A stretch of 37,509 nt of DNA from Chloroflexota bacterium. Lineage in GTDB: Bacteria > Chloroflexota > Anaerolineae > JAAEKA01. Both the position numbers and the translations under genes were made by a program. The DNA lies in assembly GCA_034717495.1 (NCBI GenBank), contig JAYELL010000056.1, positions 1 through 37,509 on the forward strand, in the 5' to 3' direction. The stretch's first letter is position 1. Each line of letters starts with the position of its first letter. The notes under the pieces are model-generated. The model saw only the letters and a list, made by a program, of their open reading frames with translations. It made no database searches and was not told the DNA's origin. Below, in pieces: positions 8,125 to 16,425 of the stretch.

Positions 8125-9483
8125 CTACTGCGCGGAAAAGGCCAGATACAGCCATTGTGTATCATCCCCCTCGTGGCCGAAGGTTACCTGAGATGTTACC
8201 TGGCTACCGCTGCCATCTACCAACCAGATGATGAAACTGTGGCCGATCAGGGGTGATTTTCCGATCGTATTGAAATCGATGTTTATCTCGCGAAAGTCAT
8301 CGAAATCGTCGCTGGGCGCCGAATATTGCCAGGCCAGACCGCCGCTGGGGCGTGATACCCAGATCTGTCCTGTGGTCTCGTTCTGAACGCGGAGGTAGTA
8401 GTCACCCAGGGGATTGTTCTCATCGTCGCTGACCTTTACCCCAACCCGAAGATAGTCCCGGTCATTGAATGGGAAGGTTTCCGATTGCGACAAGGACAGT
8501 TCGAGTGCGGATGCATCGGGTGTGGGTGGTGGCAATGGTGTACCTGCCGCGGCAACCGCGACGGCGGTAGGCGACGGTGCCGGTGTTGCTGTGGGCAGAT
8601 TGACGGCGACCTTTTCGACCGGTCCCTCTACCCGGACGAGATCGGCCGTGACCCAGCCTTGCTGCCCATCGACGCAGCATATCTGGAACCATTGGCTGTC
8701 AGGATTTCGCCCCGTAATATCCAGCCGGTTGCCCTGGCTGATTTGCCCGATTTTTTCAAAGCTGGTTCCCGGACCTGAGCGCACATTGACACGTGCACTT
8801 TGCACGACAACCTGGGGGACCGGCTGCCGTGTAGCCGTCGGCACCGGCGTTGCTGTCGGTGGTTCAGGGATACCGGTTGCCATCGCGATAGCCTCCAGCC
8901 CACCCCGGCCGGTTACCTGATCGCGCTGGACCCAGACGGTCTGATCATTGTGGCAGCAGACCTGCCACCAATCCCAGGCTTCACTGCGGCCTACGATCGC
9001 GAGCTGAGTGCCGGTTGGCAGGTCGCCCATTTTTTCATAGGCTGTTCCCGGTCCGAACCACACGGCTACAGACTCTGCTTCGACTTCAATGAAGGGGGTA
9101 GGGGTTGCTATCGGCTCGGGCGCCTCGGCGGCGGCCGGCTGTTCTTCGCTGGGATTCGGTTCAGACGGGGCCGGCGCGGGTTCGATGGCGCCGATCACCG
9201 GGAAAGTTGCCGTTGGGGAAGGATGCGGTTGGGCAGCCTGCTCAGCTGCTGCGCCTTGTGGGGCAGCAGCTACCTCGGCAACCTCAAGGGGAGGCGGCTC
9301 TGGCGGCGCCTGCAATTCGGCAAGGTTCTCGGGCAGTGGTGTCGGGGTGAAGGTCGGGCGCAAGGCGCGCTGTACCACCGGCGTGGGCGTTGGGTAGTCA
9401 ACAAAAGCGTTGACCAGGGCGCATCCCGGTGTAATAATCAGCAGCGCCATCGCTGCAAGGAAAATCAGCTTGGACGATCGCAA
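8125..9483 (-). CDS. Secreted SH3-repeat lipoprotein with Thr/Pro-rich linkers
   Basis: A TTG at 9483 is chosen as the start because AGGAGGT lies 7 bases upstream; a GTG ten codons earlier would place that site inside the gene. The resulting 452-residue protein has a hydrophobic signal ending in TPGC (Cys21), a plausible lipobox. A long Pro/Ala/Thr linker follows, then two bacterial SH3 repeats joined by TPVPTATRQP-like linkers, then a beta-rich C-terminal domain of about 125 residues. Each SH3 repeat contains adjacent cysteines after an aromatic pair (WWQVCC and WFQICC). SH3b domains usually bind peptidoglycan or other envelope ligands. It lies just before the GT39 gene, as an envelope protein might. 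Confidence 0.75.
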   Translation of the reverse strand: MRSSKLIFLAAMALLIITPGCALVNAFVDYPTPTPVVQRALRPTFTPTPLPENLAELQAPPEPPPLEVAEVAAAPQGAAAEQAAQPHPSPTATFPVIGAIEPAPAPSEPNPSEEQPAAAEAPEPIATPTPFIEVEAESVAVWFGPGTAYEKMGDLPTGTQLAIVGRSEAWDWWQVCCHNDQTVWVQRDQVTGRGGLEAIAMATGIPEPPTATPVPTATRQPVPQVVVQSARVNVRSGPGTSFEKIGQISQGNRLDITGRNPDSQWFQICCVDGQQGWVTADLVRVEGPVEKVAVNLPTATPAPSPTAVAVAAAGTPLPPPTPDASALELSLSQSETFPFNDRDYLRVGVKVSDDENNPLGDYYLRVQNETTGQIWVSRPSGGLAWQYSAPSDDFDDFREINIDFNTIGKSPLIGHSFIIWLVDGSGSQVTSQVTFGHEGDDTQWLYLAFSAQ

Positions 9484-9582
9484 AGAATCGACCTCCTGGC
9501 AAGCAAATTCCACACAAACAGGGTCACCATTCAGGCTGACCGGTCGCGTAGTATATCACAAGAGATCGAGGGCGTCCAGATA

Positions 9583-10608
9583 TCAACGTAAATCGAAAAA
9601 GCCGACGTAGACCTCCCGGACGCCGCCAGTTGCATGGGTATCAAAGGTAACTTCGGGCGACAACTGTGCTCCCGACCCATCGGTCATGTATATGGTCCAA
9701 CTGGCCTCGCCGGCGTCGGGGAAAAACTCGTACTTCAAATTGTATTCACGACGGCTGCCAAAGGCATCGGGGTCATCTTCGAGGAAGGGTGCAGAGAGCT
9801 CGAACACGCCGCGGGTGACATCGGATTCGCTGACGTCTACGCCGTTGCGAAGCACCCGCAGGCGATAGCCTGGCACAGGCAGGAAGATGGGTGGAAGGCC
9901 GGTGAATGCCTTGACAAAGATTGTGAGCCAGGGGTTATTGGATTCGAAAAAATGGGGGCCGTCGCCGACATCGAAGGGATAGGCAGGCCGCGGCGTATTT
10001 GTTGGCAGCGGGGTACTGGTTGGAAACGCCGTCGGTGGTGGCGGCGGGGCCGAGGCAACAGGGACCGAGTTCAGGGACCCGCCTGGCGTGGTTAACTGGG
10101 CGGTGATCCAGACCTCCCTGCCGCTGAAACAACAGATCTTCCACCATGTTGAGGCGTCGTTTCTGCCGATCAGGGTGTATTGCTCTCCCTGGTTCACCTG
10201 GCCCACGATCGGATAGGCGATACTGGGACCCTCACGCACGTTGACAATGGGTGCCTTGATGACCACATAGGCCTCGGGCGTGGGAGTCGGCATTGGTGTT
10301 GGCGGCAGCGCGGGCGTGAAAGTTGGGGTTTGTGTCGGTGGAATCGCCGGCGTAAAGGTGGGCGTCAGAGTTGGCCAGGATATCCCAGCCACCACGGTCA
10401 TCGTTGCGATTTCGGCGGGAGAGAGTTGGCCCTCCGGGGAAGGGGTCCAGGTGGGCAGCGGCGTGGGCGCTTCGAGCGTTGGGACTGGCGTTGGGTCACC
10501 GAGCAGGATTCGACCCAGGGAGCATCCCACGCTGGTCATCAGGACCAGACATACCAGTGTGGCCAGCCAAAGTCTGGAGGCCGAAGTTTCGCGAGAAGGT
10601 TGGCTCAT
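9583..10608 (-). CDS. Secreted SH3-repeat lipoprotein, paralogue of the neighbouring gene
   Basis: This protein has 341 residues from the ATG at 10608; a TTG seven codons upstream is a possible alternative, and neither has a strong ribosome site. A hydrophobic signal ends in SVGC (Cys29), followed by Pro/Thr-rich repeats of the type TLTPTFTPAIPPTQTPTFTP, one SH3 repeat with the WWKICC motif, another Pro/Thr linker, and a C-terminal beta domain similar in layout to that of the downstream lipoprotein. The shared order (lipobox, linker, SH3, linker, beta domain) indicates a duplication, with one SH3 repeat here and two there. The gap to the next gene is about 100 bases and contains TATACT (minus strand, 9555-9550), a possible separate -10 element. 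Confidence 0.74.
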   Translation of the reverse strand: MSQPSRETSASRLWLATLVCLVLMTSVGCSLGRILLGDPTPVPTLEAPTPLPTWTPSPEGQLSPAEIATMTVVAGISWPTLTPTFTPAIPPTQTPTFTPALPPTPMPTPTPEAYVVIKAPIVNVREGPSIAYPIVGQVNQGEQYTLIGRNDASTWWKICCFSGREVWITAQLTTPGGSLNSVPVASAPPPPPTAFPTSTPLPTNTPRPAYPFDVGDGPHFFESNNPWLTIFVKAFTGLPPIFLPVPGYRLRVLRNGVDVSESDVTRGVFELSAPFLEDDPDAFGSRREYNLKYEFFPDAGEASWTIYMTDGSGAQLSPEVTFDTHATGGVREVYVGFFDLR

Positions 10609-10725
10609 GGCGGTTGAAAATGGCCCCAAAGCGGGTGCCGCCGGTTCTGGACGACGAATTCGGATAACTGCCGTTGCTGACGGTTGGACGTCGGTGGCAG
10701 AGAACAGGTTCCAATCGGGTAGTGC

Positions 10726-12558
10726 TCAGTCAAAACGTCTGGGTGGCGGGCAGAGAGGTTTGACCTCGGCCACCTCGGCGAGCATCTCTGTCACCGACTC
10801 CCGGCCGGCATCGGTGCTGCTGCCAAGCATGGCGGCAAGCTCCTGGACCCGCTCGTCACCACTCAGCTTGACCACGTCGGTGCGAGTGTGCTGATCTACG
10901 ACTAGCTTGCGGATGGTGAAATGGGTGTCGCCGTAGGCAGCCAGCTGGGGCAGATGTGTGATGCAGAGCACCTGATGGTTGGCCGCATGGGAGTCTTTTC
11001 CCTGCAACTGAGCGGTGCTGCGGTCGCTCTGCAAGTGCGTCAGCCCCCAGAGTTTCTGGCCAACGGTGGCGCCTACCCGTCCCCCGATGCCTACGTCGAT
11101 CTCGTCGAAGATCAGCGTGGGGGTTTCGTCGGCTCGGCCAAGCACCGTCTTCAATGCCAGCATCAGGCGTGACGTCTCGCCGCCTGATGCTACTTTCACC
11201 AGGGGTTTGAGAGGTTCGCCAGGGTTGGCCGTGACCAGGAACTCCACCCGATCCAGGCCGTTGCTGTCGAAGGCATAACAACCAGGGGGCAGGTTCTGGG
11301 GGGTGTCGTCTTCGGTTACCACTGCCCCCTCGGAATCCTCGCTCCATTGAAATTCTACGGAAAACCGGGCCCTGGCCATACGCAGATCGTGCAACTCCCG
11401 TTCGACGGCGGCGGCCATGGCTTCAGCCACCTGGCGGCGGGTTCTGGACAGTGTTGCACCCAGCTGTCCGATGCGAATCCGCAGGCGATTCTCTTCTTCC
11501 TCCAACTCAGCGGTTCGCACCTCGGCGTTGTTTAACGCCAGCAACTCGCTGTGAGCGCGCTCACCGAAGGCGATAATCTCCTCGATCGTGTCGCCGTATT
11601 TTCGTTTGAGATTGAAAATCAAGTTGAGCCGCTCTTCAACCTCGACCAGCCGCTCCGGGTTGAACTCCACCTGGCTGGCGTATACTTCCAGGGAACGGGC
11701 GAGATCGTCAAGTTGATCGTTGAGGCTCTCGGCGTTCTGCAGCAAGGACTCGGTATCGGGATCGATGCTGGCCAGCCGGGCCAACTCTCCCGAGGCGTTG
11801 CTGACCAGATCGAGGGCCGCGGCCTGCTCGTCGTTGCCCTCTACCAGGAAACGCCGGGAGGAATCGGTCAGGCGGATGAGCTGCTCGGCGTTGGCAAGCC
11901 GCCGTCTCTCAGCTTCCAACGCCTTTCCCTCGCCTGGCTCGAGGGCGGCGGTCTGGATTTCCTCCACCTGGAAGTTGAGGAGGTCCAGGCGACGGGCAAG
12001 TTCCCGTTGGTCATGGCGCAAGGTAGCCAACTCCTTGCGCACGGCGATCAGTTTTCGCACCGCAGCCGATACCTCCGCTCTTGGTATCGCGAGGTCCGCA
12101 TAACGGTCCAGCAGGTTGATGTGCTCGCGCTGGCGCATCAGGGAGAGGTGATCGGTCTGCCCGTGGATGTCCACCAGATGGTTACCGATCTCTCGCAACA
12201 CGGCCAGGGACACGGATCGCCCGTTGACGCGGGCTACTGAACGCCCCCCTCGTCGCAGTTCCCGGGAAAGAGTCAGCAGGTGCTCGTCGTCACCTTCCAG
12301 GCCTTCACGTTCCAGCAGAGCCTCTACGGCCGTTGCCGAGGGTGAGTCCAGCAAAAAAAACCCTTCAACCTGGGTTCGCGATGCGTCAGCCCGGATAACC
12401 TCCTGGCCGACCCGGCAACCTAAAAGCATGTCCACGGCATCGATGATAATCGACTTGCCTGCGCCAGTTTCGCCTGTCAATACATTCAGGCCGGCGCCGA
12501 AACTTACTCGCAGGTCATCGATGATGGCAAAGTTGCTGATGTGAAGTTCAGAGAGCAT
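10726..12558 (-). CDS. recN: DNA repair ATPase RecN
   Basis: This 610-residue SMC-like protein works in double-strand break repair. The Walker A motif GETGAGKS is at 29-36, inside the typical RecN opening (LHISNFAIIDDL). The middle is coiled-coil rich (about 155-390). The C-terminal head carries the signature ASGGETSRLMLALK and the Walker B motif TLIFDEIDVGIGG. The length is close to the family norm of about 550-570, slightly extended by an insertion near the hinge-distal part and a tail ending in PPPRRFD. The ATG at 12558 gives the standard N-terminus. It lies 82 bases downstream of the TPR/B-box membrane protein gene, and a CATAAT word is in that gap. Confidence 0.95.
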   Translation of the reverse strand: MLSELHISNFAIIDDLRVSFGAGLNVLTGETGAGKSIIIDAVDMLLGCRVGQEVIRADASRTQVEGFFLLDSPSATAVEALLEREGLEGDDEHLLTLSRELRRGGRSVARVNGRSVSLAVLREIGNHLVDIHGQTDHLSLMRQREHINLLDRYADLAIPRAEVSAAVRKLIAVRKELATLRHDQRELARRLDLLNFQVEEIQTAALEPGEGKALEAERRRLANAEQLIRLTDSSRRFLVEGNDEQAAALDLVSNASGELARLASIDPDTESLLQNAESLNDQLDDLARSLEVYASQVEFNPERLVEVEERLNLIFNLKRKYGDTIEEIIAFGERAHSELLALNNAEVRTAELEEEENRLRIRIGQLGATLSRTRRQVAEAMAAAVERELHDLRMARARFSVEFQWSEDSEGAVVTEDDTPQNLPPGCYAFDSNGLDRVEFLVTANPGEPLKPLVKVASGGETSRLMLALKTVLGRADETPTLIFDEIDVGIGGRVGATVGQKLWGLTHLQSDRSTAQLQGKDSHAANHQVLCITHLPQLAAYGDTHFTIRKLVVDQHTRTDVVKLSGDERVQELAAMLGSSTDAGRESVTEMLAEVAEVKPLCPPPRRFD

Positions 12559-12640
12559 GGTGACAATCGATCGTGATTATGCAGCTTGTACAGGGTAGCT
12601 TTTTCGGTTTGAACCCCCAACCTGGTATGGTACAGTATCG

Positions 12641-13495
12641 CTAACGCAGCGCAGCGTAGATGGTACTCAAGGCCAGGAAAAGGAAAAGGCCAAGCGGAAG
12701 CAAATTGATGCCTATGCCAAAGGGCACGGCAAGCAACGTGCCAACCACCATGCCCAGAATTATGCCGACCACGGCGACGGCGCCCAGATGTCGACCGCGC
12801 CTGCGGCTGACCGAGCGGCGAATCAACGTTGCTGCGGCGCCGCCAACGGCTGGTCCCAGGAAAAAGGCGATGATCAAGCCGAAGAACAGGCCAAACATGC
12901 CAAACAACAGGCCGATAATGGGCGCGGCGATGGCTGCCAGTAAGAAGCTGACGATAGCCACGATCACGTAGTCGCCGTTCACGGCATTGAAGAAGACATT
13001 CTGTTGCTCTCGAATGCAGGTCTTGCAGCGATAGCCAACCTCGGTCAGTTCCACGCATTGGGTGCATACCGGTTTACCGCATCTGTTGCAGCGCAATGTG
13101 GTTTCCACAGTTGGATGATTGGCGCAAAAGAGCACTTCATCGCTTTCGACCGGGATGTGATCGTGGTCGTCATGCTCCTGCGTGATCGCCGAGGGTGTGC
13201 CGTTGCCGGCCGCCTCCGGTGGTGGTGGCGGAACCGTGGTTCCCAGGCGTTCCAGGGCGGCGCGAGCTTCACCGTTGTGCGGATGGATCTCCAGCACCGT
13301 TTCCAGACAGGCTTGTTTTTCTTCTGGATCCTGGACTGCACTGGCCAGGCCGAGCCAGGCTCTGGAGTTGGCTGGCGAGCGTTCCGTTGCGCGGCGATAG
13401 AGCCGCTCCGCCTCTTCCTGGTCGCCAACGCTCGCTGCGGCTGCGGCCTGGTCCAGTAATTCTGAAAGGGTTAAGGTTATCTCATCTGGATTCAT
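12641..13495 (-). CDS. TPR - B-box zinc finger - membrane protein
   Basis: The ATG at 13495 gives 284 residues and a natural N-terminus; a GTG 14 codons upstream is less likely. Residues 10-85 form one or two TPR-like helical repeats. A Pro-rich linker follows, then a zinc-finger stretch with Cys124, His127, Cys136, Cys139, Cys144, Cys147, Cys157 and Cys160, a B-box-like double zinc site. The rest (about 175-280) is four hydrophobic segments broken by a basic SRRRGRH loop. The soluble part is probably cytosolic. TPR and B-box modules both mediate protein contacts, so a membrane-tethered adaptor is a reasonable guess. No catalytic motif is seen. It precedes recN on the same strand, but the functional link is unproven. 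Confidence 0.72.
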   Translation of the reverse strand: MNPDEITLTLSELLDQAAAAASVGDQEEAERLYRRATERSPANSRAWLGLASAVQDPEEKQACLETVLEIHPHNGEARAALERLGTTVPPPPPEAAGNGTPSAITQEHDDHDHIPVESDEVLFCANHPTVETTLRCNRCGKPVCTQCVELTEVGYRCKTCIREQQNVFFNAVNGDYVIVAIVSFLLAAIAAPIIGLLFGMFGLFFGLIIAFFLGPAVGGAAATLIRRSVSRRRGRHLGAVAVVGIILGMVVGTLLAVPFGIGINLLPLGLFLFLALSTIYAALR

Positions 13496-13543
13496 AAATT
13501 CTCTTTTGAGCCAAGGATAAATTCTTTTCAATACCACAAGATG

Positions 13544-13561
13544 CCTGGCGCTTGCGCCAGG
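13544..13561. repeat. Perfect palindromic hairpin upstream of the TPR/B-box gene
   Basis: CCTGGCGC (13544-13551) and GCGCCAGG (13554-13561) pair perfectly over 8 bp around a TT loop. It would lie in the leader of the transcript if the TATACT element at 13574-13569 is the -10 box. Confidence 0.5.
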
Positions 13562-13568
13562 CTGTCGC

Positions 13569-13597
13569 AGTATACACTACATTCTATCCGCATACAA
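13569..13597 (-). promoter_or_regulatory. Possible promoter of the TPR/B-box gene
   Basis: On the minus strand TATACT (13574-13569) is a good -10 element. TTGTAT (13597-13592) lies 17 bases upstream and matches only three of six consensus -35 bases. Spacing is ideal, but the -35 element is weak. Confidence 0.35.
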
Positions 13598-13963
13598 TTT
13601 TTCCGTCATTGGTACCTCACGAGTCAGATTCTTGCCCAGTGTGCAAGACAATTAGCTATGAACCAAACAAGGATGTACCGCAGCGCTGTCCTGCCCACTC
13701 CGGGGCACCTGATGGTGAGCGTAGCCGAAGGATCAACGCAGATGGACGCTGATCAATCCAAAAAGATCAGAGAGATCAGCGTGAATCTGCGCCGGAGGTC
13801 TGCGTAAATCAGCGGTGAAATCAGAGAAAAATCATAACCGCTGATAACCGCCGATAAACGCTGATCAGATATCAGAAAAGATCAGCGAGAATCTGCACCG
13901 AAGGTCTGCGCAATCAGGGTTCCTCTGGCTTGTCCAGGTCGGGGGGATGGCGTTCGCGTGTTT

Positions 13964-14878
13964 TCAAAAGTGCCACTTGAGGCGCTCCATCAGGCTGCGG
14001 TAAAAGTAGGCAGGCGAGCGCAATCGGACGAAATAGGCGGAATCGGTGCTGGTACAGATGTTTACGACGTCGCCGTCCTGCACCTCAACCTTGAACTGTC
14101 CGTCCACGGTCAGGATCACATCATGATCGGAGTCTACCGTCAGAGAGACTGTAGCACCCTCAGAGAGCACGACCGCGCGGTCGAGACTCAGATGGGCAGC
14201 GATCGGTATCAGGAGGATATTGCGAAGTTCGGGCGGCAGAATGGGACCCCCGGCTGCCAGGGCATATCCGGTGGAACCGGTAGGTGTGGCAACGATGACT
14301 CCATCGGCGGCATAGGTGGTCAAATAATCGCCGTCGATGGAGGTGGCAACCCGAACCAGCCGGGCCAGGCCGCCACGGCTGACAACCACATCATTGAGCG
14401 CCTGAAAATGCAAATCCTGGTCCTGTTCGTCCTGGACCGGTCCATTTCGCTGCATACGCACATCCAGCATCAACCGGCGTTCCAGCCAATAATGGCCTGT
14501 CAATACCTCTTCCATGGGATCACGCCAATCATCGGGCTGGACCTCGGCCAGAAACCCCAGCCGGCCCATCTTCACGCCCAGAATTGGAATGGCGTAGCTG
14601 GCGCCCAGGCGAGCAGCCCGCAAGATCGTACCATCGCCCCCCAGGGTTATCAACATATCGAGATCAGGGAGCTGATCCTCGATCGCCTCGTCGTCCCAGG
14701 CGGAACCTATCCAGAAGGCACAGGCCTGCTCTTCCAGCATGGCCGCCATTTCCAGCGCAAGCTCTTTCGACTCTGGCTTGTGCGGATGGAAAAGGATGCC
14801 GATGCGACTGGGTGGGGTCTGATGCCACTCGGCGTCATCGGGCGATATATTGGTCGACTGCATCTCGTCCGTGTTCAT
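13964..14878 (-). CDS. nadK: NAD kinase
   Basis: This 304-residue cytosolic enzyme phosphorylates NAD to NADP. It has the GGDGT motif at 80-84 (in ITLGGDGTILRA) and the second signature PTGSTGYALAAGGP near 185, both diagnostic of the family. The length is typical. The N-terminal 25 residues before RIGILFHPHKPES are a weakly conserved extension. The ATG at 14878 lies 61 bases after the hisS stop on the same strand, so the two probably share a transcript. The gene ends next to the repeat-filled gap. Confidence 0.94.
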   Translation of the reverse strand: MNTDEMQSTNISPDDAEWHQTPPSRIGILFHPHKPESKELALEMAAMLEEQACAFWIGSAWDDEAIEDQLPDLDMLITLGGDGTILRAARLGASYAIPILGVKMGRLGFLAEVQPDDWRDPMEEVLTGHYWLERRLMLDVRMQRNGPVQDEQDQDLHFQALNDVVVSRGGLARLVRVATSIDGDYLTTYAADGVIVATPTGSTGYALAAGGPILPPELRNILLIPIAAHLSLDRAVVLSEGATVSLTVDSDHDVILTVDGQFKVEVQDGDVVNICTSTDSAYFVRLRSPAYFYRSLMERLKWHF

Positions 14879-14939
14879 TGGCTGGGTCCGTGGCGCGTTG
14901 ATCGAGTTGGCAGAAACCTGGTCGTTATCGAGAGGCCTG

Positions 14940-16217
14940 TTACGCGAGTTGCTGTGTCAACCAGGACGCGACAGCTGTCAACGCGATGGACTGCTGGTTG
15001 CCGTCGGAGAGATTTCGCACCGTTGCCTGTCCGCTTTCCAGCTCGTCCTCACCGACAATCACGACGAAGGCGACTCCCGCCCGGTTGGCTGATTTCAGTT
15101 GGCTTTTCAGGCTGCGGTCGCCGAAAGGCAGCAACGCGCCAATGCCGAGCTGACGCAGTTCCCGCACCAGCCCCACTGCCGCATTCTTTGTCCGACGACC
15201 TACGTCGCCTTTGCCGATATAGGACACCTGCACGACCGGCGCGTCCAGGGGTGGTGGTGTGATTCCCTGGGCCTTAAGGGCAAGGATCTGACGCTCGATT
15301 CCGCTACCGAAGCCGATTCCTGGTGTTGATGGACCTCCCAGCAGTTCAATCAAGCCGTCATAGCGTCCACCGCCACACACAGCAGCCTGGGCGCCGATTC
15401 CTTCGGCCCATACCTCAAATACCGTTTTCGTGTAGTAGTCAAACCCGCGAACCAGCCGGTCGTTTACGGTGTAGGGAAGATCGGCTTCATCCAGATAGAC
15501 CAGCAGCGTATCGAAGTGATCCCGGCACTCATCGCAGAGGAAGTCAATGCTGCGCGGGGCCGAGGCAAGCAGCGGTTGGGCCGATTTTTCCTTGGAATCG
15601 AGCAGACGCAGCGGGTTGACGGCCAGCCGCCGTTTGTCCACATCACTTAGAGTTGTCTCGTATTGGGAAAAGTAGGCCACCAGGGCATCGATGTGTGCGG
15701 GCCGGCAAACTGGACAACCAATGGAATTGAGCTGGAACTCCAGCCCCTGGAAACCAATGGCCTCGAAGAGTTGCCAGGCGATGGACATCACCTCGAAATC
15801 GACTGCGGGATCGATCTCTCCCAATACCTCGATGTTCCATTGGGTATGCTGGCGATAACGTCCTGCCTGGGGGCGCTCCTGGCGAAAAATGGGGCCAACG
15901 GAGTAGAGTTTCACCGGTGACGGCAAGACCTTCATGCCGTGTTCCAGGTAGGCGCGCATGACCCCTGCCGTAAATTCCGGTCGAAGGGTCAGGCTTGTGC
16001 CACCCTTATCCTCGAAGGTGTACATCTCCTTCTGCACGACCAGATCGGCGCCTTCGCCAGCCCCCCGTTCGAACAGATCAGTGACCTCAAAGATGGGTGG
16101 CTCGATTTGCCGAAAGCCATAAAGGCTCGCAAGTCGGTCGATGTTGGAGAGCAGATAGCGCCAGTAGGGCCAATCCTCTGGCAGGATGTCGTTGGTGCCG
16201 CGCGATGCTTGATACAC
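14940..16217 (-). CDS. hisS: Histidyl-tRNA synthetase
   Basis: This class II aminoacyl-tRNA synthetase charges tRNA-His. It shows the RGTNDILPEDWPYW opening, motif 2 in FRQERPQAGRYRQHTQW, the histidine-binding FDYYTKTVFEVW, and the motif 3 region GIGFGSGIERQ. The C-terminal anticodon-binding domain runs to the end. The start is taken as the GTG at 16217 because TGAGGG precedes it by 5 bases and the family begins just before RGTNDIL. A GTG at 16229, four codons earlier, is the alternative. It has its own strong promoter and leads the hisS-nadK pair. Confidence 0.95.
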   Translation of the reverse strand: MYQASRGTNDILPEDWPYWRYLLSNIDRLASLYGFRQIEPPIFEVTDLFERGAGEGADLVVQKEMYTFEDKGGTSLTLRPEFTAGVMRAYLEHGMKVLPSPVKLYSVGPIFRQERPQAGRYRQHTQWNIEVLGEIDPAVDFEVMSIAWQLFEAIGFQGLEFQLNSIGCPVCRPAHIDALVAYFSQYETTLSDVDKRRLAVNPLRLLDSKEKSAQPLLASAPRSIDFLCDECRDHFDTLLVYLDEADLPYTVNDRLVRGFDYYTKTVFEVWAEGIGAQAAVCGGGRYDGLIELLGGPSTPGIGFGSGIERQILALKAQGITPPPLDAPVVQVSYIGKGDVGRRTKNAAVGLVRELRQLGIGALLPFGDRSLKSQLKSANRAGVAFVVIVGEDELESGQATVRNLSDGNQQSIALTAVASWLTQQLA

Positions 16218-16253
16218 AGAATCCCTCACATTGTTTGGATTTTTACAGGCGTC

Positions 16254-16282
16254 ATTATAGCTGATTCGGAACGGGATGTCTA
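16254..16282 (-). promoter_or_regulatory. Sigma-70-type promoter of hisS-nadK
   Basis: On the minus strand TAGACA (16282-16277, five of six consensus bases) and TATAAT (16259-16254, exact) are separated by the ideal 17 bases. The -10 element lies 37 bases upstream of the preferred GTG start. Confidence 0.65.
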
Positions 16283-16290
16283 GCGGTTTT

Positions 16291-16347
16291 CATGTCAGAA
16301 TGTCGGAATGTCAGCATACCGGAATGTCAGCATGTCAGCATGTCATG
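16291..16347. repeat. GAATGTCAGCAT degenerate tandem repeat
   Basis: Short units based on (G)GAATGTCAGCAT run several times, alternating with CATGTCAG and CATACC variants. The 13-base word ATGTCAGAATGTC at 16293-16305 recurs on the other strand near position 210, so this is a dispersed family within the window. It lies between the hisS promoter and the end of the M16 gene. Confidence 0.55.
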
Positions 16348-16425
16348 ATTCCGCATCATGAAAAATAATGTCATTGCGCCCGGCTGACCCAAAACCGGGG
16401 GCTGCGCACAGCCTCGACTCCCAAG

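Larger units (their letters stand above)
13496..13963. repeat. 468-base gene-free gap with hairpin, promoter-like element and degenerate repeats
   Basis: No supported gene lies here. The part nearest the TPR gene has a perfect hairpin (13544-13561) and a TATACT element. From about 13735 the sequence is built of degenerate repeats. Positions 13774-13804 and 13880-13910 are 31-base direct copies that differ at three bases. Three 10-base units, ACCGCTGATA, ACCGCCGATA and AACGCTGATC, run in tandem at 13837-13866. No target-site duplication or transposase was seen. Confidence 0.6.

Noticed and set aside
13958-15262. 434-residue plus-strand reading frame
   Set aside because: It is fully antisense to nadK and the 3' part of hisS, both strongly supported, and its translation has no recognisable domain.
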